Assembly (NCBI GenBank): GCA_030220185.1
Contig: JASPKZ010003844.1
Span: 6,052,501-6,116,500 of the forward strand
Direction of reading: 5' to 3'
From: Diploptera punctata
Lineage: Eukaryota > Arthropoda > Insecta > Blattodea > Blaberidae
DNA length: 64,000 nucleotides
In this document: positions 21,286 to 31,741 of the stretch, piece by piece
How positions within the stretch are numbered: the first letter of the stretch is position 1
How the letters are laid out: each line of letters starts with the position of its first letter
Notes under the pieces: model-generated
Databases searched by the model: none
The model's input: the letters and a program-made list of their open reading frames with translations, nothing else
What the model was told of the DNA's origin: nothing
Translations under genes and position numbers: made by a program

Positions 21286-22332
21286 ATAATTTAACCCCTC
21301 AAAGGGGGTGCAGTTAAATGGCCGGCCATTCCCTGTTGCGGGAGAAGTTTTCACGGGGATTTAAATCCAGATTTTAAATAAACTACTCCTTGAAATAGTT
21401 AAATTAATTCTTTTAATTTCTAGTTTAATAATTAAAACATTACAGTAAGATTTTAAAGTAAAAAAAAAGTTAAAATGTAAATCTAGCCGTTCAAGGATTA
21501 TTCCTAACAGTTATTTTAGGTCTATATTTTACAGGCCTTTGAATATTTCGAAGCCCCATTTACAATTGCAGATTCAGTTTATGGTTCAACCTTTTTTTAT
21601 AAATGTAATAATTATTATTATAGTCGTTTGTACTGTGAAGGATAATATTTATTTATTTTAAAAGATTATGTCATTTTTGTACCCGTTTATTGCGACTATT
21701 CCAATAACGCATTTAAATGGAAATATCTTGAGTAATTAGCGAAGGTTGTTCTGAAGTATTTACAGAAATATGTGATGAAGATTCAAGTGACCAGAATGTG
21801 ACAATGACCCTCAACGTTGATCAAAAGCAAATCGAATTTTTAATTGGAGCCACCAACATTTATAACAAAAAAAATAAAGACTTCGTAAACTTCAGTTTGA
21901 ATATCTCATTAAGTAGGCTTAATAGTTACACTTTGTTAATGTTTTATAAGCTGATATGTTAAAAAAACACTTGGTATAATTAATGCAATTTCACTTAAGA
22001 ATTACAACCGTCATAATAACAATTTTAATTCCATCTCTGTTTCAGCATTATTTGAAAATAATTAGACATGTCAAATATTCCATAAGAATGGTCAAGTATC
22101 CCTAAGTCGAGGGATACCAGACCATTTTACTCACATTAAGAACATTTAAATTTGCATATTTAGAATGTGAAATTTTTTGATGTTAAAATAGGATACAATT
22201 AGGATATGATCACAATATATGATGATGCCATTTTTTTTTCATTTTACTAAAATATTCTTAAAAATAAAAAAAAAGTTGTAACTATGTCAAGTATCTTAGC
22301 TTTTACTATTTTCTAACTCCTCCTATATAATT
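21286..22332. other. No gene recognised
   Basis: About 1 kb of AT-rich sequence. A short hairpin CCCCTCAAAGGGG (21296-21308) begins it, and AAGTATCCCTAAGTCGAGGG at 22095-22114 is weakly palindromic. The open stretches are short and not protein-like. Confidence 0.45.
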
Positions 22333-22335
22333 ATT

Positions 22336-23031
22336 AGGGTTATATTTTTTAGACTTTTGTGAAATGAATGGATGAACATTTGCTTAAAACCATTGAAAAA
22401 GGCCTTCATTTCACTGAGCTTCAAGAAAAGGCCACCCCAAAATTAATACTAAATATTGATATATAAATATATTTTGGGGTGATCTTTTTTTTTTGAAGCT
22501 CAGTGAAATGACCTTTTTCAACTGTTTTAAGTACAAATTCACCAATTCATTGCACAGTAAATGTTTTACACCCATTCATTGCACAGGAAATATTTTATTT
22601 CACAAAAGTCCAAAAAGTTATAACCATAGAGGGTTATAACTTTTTGGACTGTTTGTTGAAATAAAATATTTCCTGTGCAATGAATGGGTGAACTTTGACT
22701 TAAAACCATTGAAAAATCCTTAATTTTACTGAGCTTCAAGAAAAGGTTACCCCAAATCAATATTAAATATCCATCCATAGTAATTCTGTCCGAGGGTAGG
22801 TCTTTCACTGCAATCATAGAATTTTCGTGCTATTCTTTGCAGCTTTACTAGGGAATTATAGGTGTGGTAGCTCCCCGTTGCTTTCCACATATTAAATATA
22901 AATATATATGGGAGTGACCTTTTCTTGAAGCTCAGTGAAATGAAGGCCTTTTTCAATTGTTTTAAGTAAAAGTTCATCCATCAATTGCACAGGAAATATT
23001 TTATTTCACAAAAGTCCAAAAATCTATAACC
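22336..23031. mobile_element. Dimeric fold-back MITE
   Basis: Two units in tandem (22336-22625 and 22630-23031), each with long inverted arms: GGGTTATA...GACTTTTGTGAAAT, CCATTGAAAAAGG, ACTGAGCTTCAAGAAAAGG. The units meet at a GTTATAACC-ATAGA-GGGTTATAAC junction. The pair as a whole is bordered by TTA on both sides (22333-22335, 23032-23034), consistent with one Harbinger-type insertion of a dimer. The second unit contains a SINE fragment. Confidence 0.65.
22771..22889 (-). repeat. SINE family B, 5'-truncated
   Basis: Only the 3' 119 bp of SINE B, flanked by the 10-bp duplication TATTAAATAT (22761-22770, 22890-22899). Loss of the 5' end together with a clean duplication shows incomplete reverse transcription at insertion, not later deletion. 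Confidence 0.85.
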
Positions 23032-23319
23032 TTAATAATTATACTACATTCACAATTGCTTGTTGAAATAGAATTGAAAACTTCACAGAGGCTATCATTT
23101 TACTCTCACTGTTTTAAATATGATGTCTTTCAACAGTTACATCATTTATCGATATAAAATCGTACGTACGTTTTAAGGGTACAATTATTAATTATAGATG
23201 CTCTATATTTTCTGTTAAAGAGATTGAAACCTATATATACATTTTTTAGTAAGCCCTTGTTTCCCTCAACGAGATTTAGGCGCTCTCCCCCTACAGGGAA
23301 GAAATTGAATCATACTAAT

Positions 23320-23645
23320 TTAGTTACACTTGTTTTCATATAGATGCCATTGGAGTGGCCCGTGGTCAGCGTTTCCGCCTCATACTGACATCTAGGAAAC
23401 CAAGGTCGTACTAGGATGGGAAAATTCGGTAAATTTCGCTTAGGGGCCTTTTTATTCAGGCTTAAGGATCTTTTACGAGTCTGAAAATCTTCAGACTCGG
23501 GACCCACGGCTTTAAAGTCCCTCCCGGAGGACTTGCTCCATGGATTTTTCCATCTTAAAAAATCCATCGACCCCGGCTGGGTTTAAACCCGCGACCCTCG
23601 AGATCAGAGGCAAGGAGCATAACCATAAGTCCACCGCGGCCGATT
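23320..23645 (-). repeat. SINE family A, variant with alternative tail
   Basis: Minus strand: head CCGCGGTGGACTTATGGTTA, box B GGGTTTAAACCCGCG complement, and the family body. The 3' part (GATGTCAGTATGAGGCGGAA, GCCACTCCAATGGCATC) differs from the 57-kb copy but matches 44990-45120, defining a subfamily. Confidence 0.75.
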
Positions 23646-23744
23646 ATATACATATTTTTGAAGAGAAAATATGCCCTACTCTCTGAAGGGTAAACAAAAA
23701 AAAAGTGAATAAAATGTTATTTTGTTTTGTTGCAGTTGTTACAT

Positions 23745-23943
23745 GGGTTACCATGGAATTCACCTAATGAATGGATCAATCATTCCTTCATTTGAACGAT
23801 TCCGATTTTGATAACTTGAGGAACATAAAAGCGAAGTAGAAGCAGAGAAAGTAAATAGTACATACAGATATAGCAGAGAAAGATTTTTTATAATGAATGA
23901 ATAGTTCATTTGAACGATTCAGATTGAACGAATGCGTTGGTTT
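23745..23943. repeat. TTGAACGA-rich repeat, partial copy
   Basis: Contains TTCATTTGAACGATTC and AGATTGAACGAATGCGTTGG, sharing start (CACCTAATGAAT) and wording with 27925-28245. It directly abuts the LINE target site. Confidence 0.55.
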
Positions 23944-23986
23944 ACAAGTGTATATACTTACTTACTTACTTACTTACTCACTGGCA

Positions 23987-25953
23987 CTATCGAACCCGTA
24001 GGTTCATGGCCGCGCGGACATAAGCTCTCCATACATCCCTATCCTGAGCTAATGCTTTCCAATCATTCCCTGTATAATCTACTTCCCTCAAATCATAGTT
24101 AATGTTGTTCTCCCACCTCATTCTTGGTCTACCAACTGGGCGTTTTCCCTCTGGCTTTCCTACAAGAAGCTTCCATGCACGTCTTTCATTCCCCATACGT
24201 GCAACATGTCCTGCCCAACGCAGTCTACGAGACTTAACTGTTCTTATTATATCTGGCTTCCTATAAAGACCATGTAGTTCATTGTTATGTAGTCTTCTCC
24301 ATTCACCTGTCTGTTCATCTCTCTTTGGTCCAAAAATTTTCCTAAGAACTTTATTCTCAAATACTCGTAATCTCCTTTCCTCCCTTAAAGTAAGAGTCCA
24401 TGTTTCGCACCCATATAATATAACTGGTAGAATAATAGTTTTATATATTTTCAGCTTAACGTTTTTTGAAAGGAGTTGGGACATCAAAAGTCTCTGCAAT
24501 GCATAATAGCATGCATTTCCAGAATTGAGCCTATGCTTAATTTCTTTGTGCGTCTCATTCCTATTTGTGATTATTGTTCCTAGGTATTTGAATTCAGCCA
24601 CTTCCTCAAAATTTCCCTCATTTGTCATTAGCCGTCCATCTCCATTATATACTGAATTTCTACCTGTGACCACATATTTAGTCTTACTGATATTTACTTC
24701 CAGTCCTAATTTCTTAGTGTTACTCAATAGTGTGTGCGTGTTGGCCTTTTAGTATCTCCTCGCTATCGGCCAATAGTACTACATCATCAGCATAAACTAA
24801 CAGCTTATTAATACCATTCAGTTGTAAGCCTTCCTCATTCTCTAAAGATTTAATGGCATGCTCTAGTACAAAATTAAACAGTAGAGGAGATAGTGCATCT
24901 CCTTGCTTCAACCCATTCTGGATTTCAAAAGTGTCTGAAAACTGTTTGCCTACACGCACCCTACTATTTGAGCCATTTAGACACATTCGTATAAGTCTAA
25001 CTAACTTTTTAGGAATTCCGAACTCCAGCAGGATACTATATAACTTCTCCCTCTTAATTGAATCATATGCTTTTTTGAAGTCTACATATAGTTGATGTAC
25101 AGTGCCATTATATTCCCATTTCTTTTCTAAAATCTGTCTTATACTAAAAATCTGATCTGTTGTAGACCTGTTTCTTCTAAATGCACATTGATGATCTCCT
25201 AGAAATGTCATCAATGTAGGGAGTAAGTCTGCTTACTAATATATTTGTAAGAATTTTGTATGAAGTTGAAAGTAATGAGATGCCCCTGTAGTTGTTGCAA
25301 TCAGTTTTATCTCCTTTCTTATAAATTGGTACGATAATTGATTCCTTCCATTCATCTGGAAGAGCTTCTTTTTCCCAAATCATACTAAGCAACCAGCGTA
25401 TCTTGTCCATCAATTTTTCTCCCCCTGATTTTATCAGTTCTGCTGGGATCTCATCTGAACCTGATGCTTTATACATCTTCAATTTTTCAATCGCCATTTC
25501 AACCTCTAATGCACTTGGCTCTGCGACTAGCATTTCTGCTGTCTGTAACTTATCCTCCTCAATGTCCTGTTCTGTATGTACATTTAATAGCTGATTAAAG
25601 TAACTTTTCCATCTATTTAATATACTCCTAGAATCTGCAATCATATCCCCATTTTCATTTCGAATTATGTTTGTTCTAGCCTGAAACCCTTTCTTCTCTA
25701 TACTAATTCCCTGATATAATTCTCTAATGTTCCTATTTTTTGCATTCATTTCAAGATCATTAATCTTCTCTCTCAAATATTCCCTCTTTTTACTCTTTAG
25801 TAACTTAGTGGTTTCCCGTCTAATACTACCCAATTGCTCTAAATTTACCTCATTTGGCTCGTGTAACCATTTAATTTTTGCTAGTTTTCTTTTATTTACA
25901 ATGTCGGAACATTCCTCATCAAACCATTTCTGTTTTGCCTCTTTTTTAAACAA
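23987..25953 (-). pseudogene. LINE reverse transcriptase and C-terminal domain (frameshifted)
   Basis: Palm and finger motifs in order: ASGSDEIPAELIKSGG, NNYRGISLLSTSYKIL, QCAFRRNRSTTDQIF, YVDFKKAYDSI (first Asp), NGLKQGDALSPLLFNFVL, LLVYADDVVLLAD (catalytic YADD), KLGLEVNISKTKY, FKYLGTIITNRNE, then SRRLRWAGHVARMG and KRPVGRPRMRW, the LINE C-terminal signature, ending AAMNLRVR and a stop at 23987. It is split by shifts near 25190 and 24722 but otherwise complete. If the indels are assembly errors this could be an active copy. Confidence 0.85.
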
Positions 25954-26916
25954 CCAATGCTTTCTGATGCTGAAAATTTAATAGTATCTCTTATAGCCTC
26001 CCATTCTTTATTTATATCAGGTTTCTCGTTTGCCACATTGCCATCTGAAGATTCCAGTACTTCAAATCTATTAGCAATTTTGATTTGGTATTCTTGCCGC
26101 ATTTCATCATTTCTCAAGTTTTTTAATTCATATTTTACAGAATCATCTTTAGCATTCGTTCCTCTCATAAGCGATAGCCGTTGTCTGATTTTCACTCTGA
26201 CCAGATGATGATCCGAATTGCAGTCTGTCCCTCTAACTGATCTAACATCAATGATGCTACTGTGCCAGCGTTTATCCACTAATACATGATCTATCTGGTT
26301 CCGAGTTTCTCCATCTGGGGACGTCCAGGTGTATTTATGAATATCCTTATGCTGAAATGTTGTGCTCTTAACAATCAGATTCTTTGATGTGGCAAATGTG
26401 ACTAATCTAACCCCGTTGTCGTTACTATCTTCATGAAGACTGAATTTGCCTATTGTTGGTTTGAATATATCTTCCCGTCCCACTTTTGCATTAAAATCTC
26501 CTAAGACAATTTTCATGTGATATCGTGAAAGGCTATCAAACAAGCATTCTAATTCTTCATAGAACTCATCCTTGATCTTGTCATCTTTATCTTCTGTGGG
26601 GGCATGTACATTTACAATTATAAAATCATGTCGTTTACCCTTTAGAATTATAGTATGATATCCTATCATTAACAAACTTAATATCTCGGATAGCAGATAT
26701 GATCCTCCTTCTGACTAAAAAACCCGTTCCAAATGCAGGTCTTTCTGCACCCCCATAGAATAATGCAAAGGTTCCTGATTCCTGACTACCTTCTCCTGGC
26801 CACCTAACTTCCTGTAAAGCGACTATATCCAAGGGCGATTTATCTAGTTCCCGCGTTAATATCTCTAGTGCCCCACTATTGTATAAAGTCCTAACATTCC
26901 ATGTTCCTAGGAACAT
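25896..26916 (-). pseudogene. LINE endonuclease domain (frameshifted)
   Basis: APE-type endonuclease that nicks target DNA to prime reverse transcription. It starts MFLGTWNVRTLYNSGALE; LDIVALQEVRW holds the catalytic Glu, VLGDFNAKVG the Asp/Asn pair, and SDHHLVRVKIR the C-terminal Asp-His. All usual catalytic motifs are visible. The frame shifts between 26635 and 26675, splitting the domain across two frames. It is separated from the reverse transcriptase by another shift near 25920. Confidence 0.85.
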
Positions 26917-27240
26917 GTCCCTGTGTTTGAGCCTTTGGCATGGGTTCCCTGAAGTAGTCCCCGCCCGGAGAACCGAATGGGGGACTATTTACCTCCGGAA
27001 AATTTTACCCCAGATGAACCCATGTCCGCATTTCTTGACGGTTGTATTTTTACGGTGAAAGATCGTCACTCTTTCGCCCAAGGTACTTTTTTCGTCTGGC
27101 TTATACACCTTCGACCAGTCCGGCATGGGTAACCCTATCGGCAGCAATGCTACCGCCGGCATAGCTCTCAGGATCATTTAAGCACGCAAGCCACTCCACC
27201 ACGACAAGGTAAAGATACCATGGAGGGACAAGTGTATATA

Positions 27241-27896
27241 TATATATATATATAATTTTAAGACAAACCCTAGTGCCTGACACCGCTCGACGCACGAATC
27301 ACGCTTTATAATCTCACCAAATAAATTTAAGTAACTGTGAAACTAATTAGAGATTATAATGAAACAAAATTCGATGTTTGTGGTGTTTATTCCTGACATT
27401 ACGACAAAAGATAAAAAAAATACTTCCTATAGCTTCAATACAATGTTCATACCGGGGAAGAAGAGTTGGAAATACGCTATCCAATTCCTGGTTTTAAATG
27501 TTGGAGATCACAATTCGAATATTTTCTCTAAGTTCCTCTAATGTTTAAAGGTTTGAAAACGTGACTTTTTTGGGACAGTTGCGTTAGGGAATTGAAGGCG
27601 AAATCTACGGCGACAATTTTTGTAATACTTCTTTAAATATATATCAAAAGTAGAAATACAGTGGTATACAACAAGTTAAACTTAAATAAGCACAGTCAAA
27701 ATTGAACACAAATTGATTAAAAAGATAATGAAACATGTTTATATCTTGCAGTTACAGAAGTAACACTAAATAGGGATAAAAGGAATGTGAATAAAACCTG
27801 CTTTGCCGCTTGTCCGCCAGTTCACTGACCAAGAAATGTTTGGCCTGCCGGCTGGTTGCCGGGTGTTTAGTCTTGCGTCATTATTTGAAGACTCTG
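27241..27896. other. No gene recognised
   Basis: A (TA)n run at 27236-27254 follows the LINE target site. A 60-codon open frame at 27359-27541 is not convincing. No repeat family identified. Confidence 0.45.
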
Positions 27897-28285
27897 TAAT
27901 AAGAGTTATATCACTAATAGTCAAGCATATTCACCTAATGAATCATTCATTTCATTTGAACGAAATATTTTGATACTTTGAAGAATAGGAAAGAGAATTG
28001 GAAGTAGAGAAAAATTTAGCAGAGAAAGAATAATAATTATTTTTTCATAATTAATGAGTGAATAGTTTAACGAAATCGTTTAATTGAACGTTTCAGATTG
28101 AACGAAATCCTTCACTTGAACGAATCAGATTGAACGGAAACGTTCATTTGAACGTTTCATATTGAACAAAATCCTTCATTTGAACGAAATCTTTAATTTG
28201 ATCGATTCACATTGAACGAAATCGTTGGTTGACAAGTAAATTATAACGACAAGAGGTGTGTCACTAATAGTCAAGTATATTTACA
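27897..28285. repeat. TTGAACGA minisatellite between direct repeats
   Basis: 28065-28232 has about five degenerate units of roughly 34 bp built on ATTGAACGAAATC and TTCATTTGAACG. The block is bracketed by ATCACTAATAGTCAAGCATATT (27909-27930, first 20 bases given by ATCACTAATAGTCAAGCATA) and a near copy at 28261-28281. A related partial copy is at 23745-23943. Confidence 0.6.
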
Positions 28286-28311
28286 TATATGAGGTTAACA
28301 TGAACATATTT

Positions 28312-28599
28312 TTAAGAGTCTCCAGAATTTTTCATGTCATAATACCACTGGAATGGATGTTCGGACCAAAATGCACTCGTGATTTTATCCGTCATGGACA
28401 CCAAACTGTCAATAATAACCAGGAACATATATTCGAGTATACACAGTATGTAGTCCAGCACAAATATGATGGGTCGTAGGATCGCCAAAAATATCCACAG
28501 AAATCGTTCCAGCGTTACAACGACCGATGCTATTATACCCATGATGCCTATCAGGGTGATCATTGCTAGCACCTCTACCAACCTCACCGCCACAACCAT
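28312..28599 (-). CDS. Candidate host gene: 95-residue hydrophobic membrane protein, unidentified
   Basis: The minus strand has a strong acceptor (GCTATTTTATTTCAG, AG at 28632-28631) opening an exon at 28630 and a matching donor CTG/GTAAGTA at 28738/28737, giving a 107-bp intron of normal insect size. Across the junction the frame meets a TGA, so translation most likely starts at ATG 28599-28597 (context CTTCAAAATGG) and ends at TAA 28312. The 95-residue product is mostly hydrophobic: membrane segments near residues 9-28 and 32-68 in two or three passes, then a polar tail (WSEHPFQWYYDMKNSGDS). No transposon domain is present. Family unknown. Upstream exon(s) extend above 28738 toward the SINE at 28860. 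Confidence 0.5.
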   Translation of the reverse strand: MVVAVRLVEVLAMITLIGIMGIIASVVVTLERFLWIFLAILRPIIFVLDYILCILEYMFLVIIDSLVSMTDKITSAFWSEHPFQWYYDMKNSGDS

Positions 28600-28859
28600 T
28601 TTGAAGCCGGTCAGATTCTTCTTTACAAATCTGAAATAAAATAGCAAAATCATGGTTATAAAATATCTTAAACGCTTTTAGCAAATTTGGAAGGTTGTTG
28701 TATCTATTAAAAAAAATCTTTTATTTCTTCTACTTACCAGGCACCAGAAATTACTATGAAAAACTGGTTGAACTAAGGTAATTTCTCGGGAAGTTGAATT
28801 TATGGTCCAATTTTTCTGGTTTACGGTATATTTAGGTCTAATATTTGGGAATTCCTAAA

Positions 28860-29269
28860 TATATATATATATATATATATATAATGGCGCAGCCCATTGT
28901 TGGGGGCCATAACCTCTCCTTTGTAAGGAGTTACTAGACGAAGTTAATTATTAGTTACCTTATTTGCTCATAGATGTCTTGGATGGCATGCGGTTAACGC
29001 ACCGACCCAATGAGACATCTAACAGGCAACTAAGGTATTACTAAGACGTTGATGTAGGTAAATTTTGCTTAGATGCCACTTTATTCAGGCTTAAGGATAT
29101 TTTGTGAGCCTGAAAATCTTCAGACTCAGGACACACGACTTAAAGTCCCTCCCGGAGAACTTGTTGCTTGTATTTTTCCGTCCTAAAAAATCCATCGACC
29201 CCGGCCGGGTTTGAACCCGCCACCCTCAGAACTAGAGGTAAATAATCACTAGCCCATCGAGGCCGGCAA
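28860..29269 (-). repeat. SINE family A, full length
   Basis: Flanked by the 13-bp duplication GGGAATTCCTAAA (28847-28859, 29270-29282). On the minus strand: box A and box B region at 29165-29260 (GGCGGGTTCAAACCCGGCC), body, then a (TA)n tail at 28860-28883. It lies just upstream of the candidate gene at 28312-28738. Confidence 0.9.
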
Positions 29270-29394
29270 GGGAATTCCTAAAGAATGAAGCTATTGGTGC
29301 TGTTCTCAATAAAATATTTCTAAAAAAAAAGTACAGACCTTCACCGATCCTATCTAGACACCGAAAATGACCATCACCGAAATATACATACCGA

Positions 29395-29505
29395 ATCCGC
29401 AGAAACATTCCGTGGTTACAACTGGTATAGCGTCGCAGTCAGTTGATGGATTTATAAAAAGAAACTTGTGTCATTAGAAAGACTATTTAACTCATGCCAC
29501 AAATG
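29395..29505. other. Module shared with 31495-31612; exon or promoter remnant
   Basis: About 105 bp (CGAATCCGCAGAAACATTCC through GTGTCATTAGAAAGA) also occurs inverted at 31495-31612. Plus strand: a frame reading NPQKHSVVTTGIASQSVDGF to a stop. Minus strand: TATAAATCC, an ACCAGTT initiator-like site about 25-30 nt downstream, and a GGATTCG/GTATGT donor-like end. I cannot tell which reading is right. Confidence 0.35.
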
Positions 29506-30111
29506 CTAGTCAATGACCAATCACGTTTCAATGAATGTTGTTTTACAACAAATGACAGTCGTGTTTCACCTCGCTCTTTATCGATTTCTCTTTATCAGCT
29601 CCTGCTTTTGTGATAAAGAAAGCTCCTCCTTTTTAATGTTCTGAACAGGTCAAAGCATTATTTTTCGCCAACAAATACATTGAATATAGCAAATAATGAA
29701 AAGATTCCTTGATTTTACTGAGTTGTTTACTAAAAAATAAATGAATAACCCGTAATGTTGATTATGATATATAGTTTGATGTGTTTCGTTATTTCTACAC
29801 TTGGGTGCACTCTTACAATATTGCGATCTTGTTTGGCAATAAATAATATGATCAAGGTGCAGTGAATGAACATAACCTCACATTTCTGATTTGTTTTCAA
29901 ACATCGCCGTTTACATTAAATATATAAATATTTTAAAATAACTATAGTTAAACAATGATTTGTGAGTAAACAGCTTAATCTTTTTTCGTTAAATAGTCCT
30001 AACAAATGCCACTCTTTATTTCCAAATTCTCTAGATAAATTCACTCCTCACTTCGTGAGTCGTGAATTTATCGATAATTTGGAAATCACTCGTGGCATTA
30101 CTTATGATAAA
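29488..30111. repeat. Dispersed repeat B (copy 2), with palindrome at 30006-30098
   Basis: Matches 14788-15541, including the 93-bp palindrome (ATGCCACTC...GTGGCAT; tip CTCACTTCGTGAG). The open frame crossing it is the palindrome's translation and has no meaning of its own. Confidence 0.75.
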
Positions 30112-30182
30112 CTCAACAATTTTATAAGAGATATGCTAACAGAAATAATAGATGGCAGCACAAGAAAAATAATATATTTAAG

Positions 30183-30727
30183 TTGGGAAGTGGTTTTTAC
30201 AAAAGTGAGGAAATTTTTAAAAACCGAGTGATAGCGAGTTTTTAATTTCCGAGATTCTGTAAAACACTTCACAAACGTGCGTTGTACATTATTTTTTGCG
30301 CAATGGTGTTTTCAAAATAATAAATAATTCTAAAATAATAACATCTTAGTTGGAAAAATTTGCGTTCGTTCATTATAAACAACTGACTATAACGTGTGGG
30401 CAATGTTTATTAGTTGACACTACAGCAGGCCGTGACACCCTTCAGTCATAAAATGGCGGTAAGTACGTATTTATTATTTTATATTGTTTCAAATAATTTC
30501 AGTTATATATAATGTATATTAACACTACCCTTTGGATACATTTTTGTATGTATATTGTACGTAGTATACATAAAGGGCAGTGGTTTTACTTCCCGCACGT
30601 GGTTTATAATATGTAATATTACAGTATAGTTATTTAGGTTGGCAACTCCAAAATATAGGAAGTTGAACTTTCAATCATGGTCGCCATTGCTGTAAGTACG
30701 AAAAAACGCACTATCGCGCAATAAAGC
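30183..30727 (+). repeat. Dispersed repeat A (copy 1), with palindrome at 30187-30270
   Basis: Shares about 545 bp with 38258-38872 and, inverted, 58404-58886: a palindromic start, ACAAACGTGCGTTGTACATT, ATATTACAGTATAGTTATTT, TTGAACTTTCAATCATGGTC and the end ACGCACTATCGCGCAA. The palindrome is GAAGTGGTTTTTACA...TGTAAAACACTTC with tip GAGTGATAGCGAG. It runs straight into a transposase-like frame at 30727. Confidence 0.75.
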
Positions 30728-31140
30728 TATTGCGTTTGTCGTTAAGGCATTGTTGGAGACAAATAAGTTGTGTTAAATGATATGAATTTTGAAGTATGTG
30801 TGAATCGTGCAACATTTAGAGGATTATGGCGAATCCACAGGAACATAGTCGGTGTGTATTGGAATACCACAGTACACGGGCGTGTAATTAGAGTGCAGCG
30901 TGCGTTCAGACGGAATTTTCATAATGAGGCACCTACAATACAAACGATTCTGAATTGGTATTGAGATTTTGTAGAAGGTGAATGCATAGGTCCATGTGAT
31001 AAAAGGAAAGGCCATTCAGGAAACGCCTGTGAGTGCGGAAAGTGTACAACAGGTACGGAGGCGTATGCACGTAGTTTTCGAAAGTCTGTACATAGAGCTA
31101 GCCAGCAATTTTAACATTTATAAATTCACAATTTCCAAGG
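30727..31140 (+). pseudogene. Transposon-derived helix-turn-helix protein (DUF4817-like), fragment
   Basis: Forward pieces AIAFVVKALLETNK (30731) and, after about 110 bp, RVQRAFRRNFHNEAPTIQTI LNWY, then KRKGHSG and, in another frame, PVSAESVQQVRRRM. This is the wording of the N-terminal helix-turn-helix found in mariner-like transposases of insects (QRAFRRxF...P...ILxW...G). No catalytic domain follows. Starting directly at the end of repeat A, it suggests repeat A is the 5' terminal region of this transposon. Confidence 0.6.
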
Positions 31141-31156
31141 TTCTATGTTCTTGTGG

Positions 31157-31467
31157 ACTCGAGGTAGCGTGCTGCCTTGTCACGCAGCGGGCCCGGGTTA
31201 GATTCCCGGTCGGGACAGGCTCTTGGTTGAGGTTTTTTTCGGGGTTGTTCCTTACCTGTAAGACAAATATCAGGAAGCTTAGGGCCCAACGGTCCTCGCA
31301 AATCATCCGGCCATCATCATCATCCTTATCATTATCATCCTTCACCGGTGTGTAAAACAACGGGAAGCTACCACACCTATAATTCCCTTGTAAAGCTGCA
31401 AAGCATAGCATGAAAATGCTATGATTGCAGTGAAAGACCTGCCCTCGGGCAGAATTACTATGGATGG
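31157..31467 (+). repeat. SINE family B
   Basis: Full body with box B and GAATTACTATGGATGG end, flanked by the 12-bp duplication ATGTTCTTGTGG (31145-31156, 31468-31479). Confidence 0.9.
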
Positions 31468-31494
31468 ATGTTCTTGTGGTGTCTTTGAAGTAGG

Positions 31495-31612
31495 TATTAA
31501 CATATTTGAGTTTATCTTTCTAACGACACCAGTTTCGTATAAATCCAACAACTGACTGCGGTGCTACACCGTGTTGTAACCAGGGAATGTTTCTGCGGAC
31601 TCGCTGTATTTC
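31495..31612 (-). other. Exon-like module, second copy
   Basis: Inverted relative of 29395-29505. On the minus strand a possible acceptor (AAATACAG) stands exactly where homology with the other copy begins (CGAGTCCGCAG). Joined in phase to the exon at 31664-31741 it stays open (SPQKHSLVTTRCSTAVSC) to a TAA near 31513. The other copy keeps PQKHSVVTT in the same frame. Confidence 0.35.
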
Positions 31613-31663
31613 CCCTAACATGATATGAGATGAAGGGCGATATGAAATTAATTAATGACGTAC

Positions 31664-31741
31664 CTGTTAATGCTTCACATGCTTCATCTACTGTTGTCTT
31701 AACTGAAAATTTACCTTCCGATGCCAAATTATTTTTAAAAC
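31664..31741 (-). CDS. Candidate internal exon of an unidentified host gene
   Basis: A 78-bp segment bounded by a good acceptor (TTATTTAATTGTTACAG) and donor (ACAG/GTACGT) on the minus strand. It encodes FKNNLASEGKFSVKTTVDEA then CEALT, with split codons at both ends and a length that is a multiple of three. The composition is ordinary soluble protein and unlike any transposon domain here. It lies 50 bp upstream, in transcription order, of the exon-like module at 31495-31612. Family not recognised; may be a gene fragment. Confidence 0.4.

Larger units (their letters stand above)
23957..27227 (-). mobile_element. Nearly full-length LINE (APE endonuclease type, probably RTE-like)
   Basis: 3271 bp on the minus strand, flanked by the 13-bp duplication ACAAGTGTATATA (23944-23956 and 27228-27240). 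Order from the 5' end: a short leader region (27227-26920), endonuclease, reverse transcriptase, C-terminal domain, then a (TAAG)n microsatellite tail at 23957-23977. The coding region is free of internal stops but cut by four frameshifts (near 26650, 25920, 25190, 24722). It is the reference copy for the many fragments in this window. Clade assignment to RTE-like is from the compact layout and microsatellite tail only. Confidence 0.85.

Noticed and set aside
23310..23567. 85-codon minus-strand frame
   Set aside because: Lies wholly inside SINE A and reads through its tRNA-like head.
29962..30231. 89-codon plus-strand frame
   Set aside because: Runs across palindrome B and into palindrome A; its apparent order comes from the inverted repeats.
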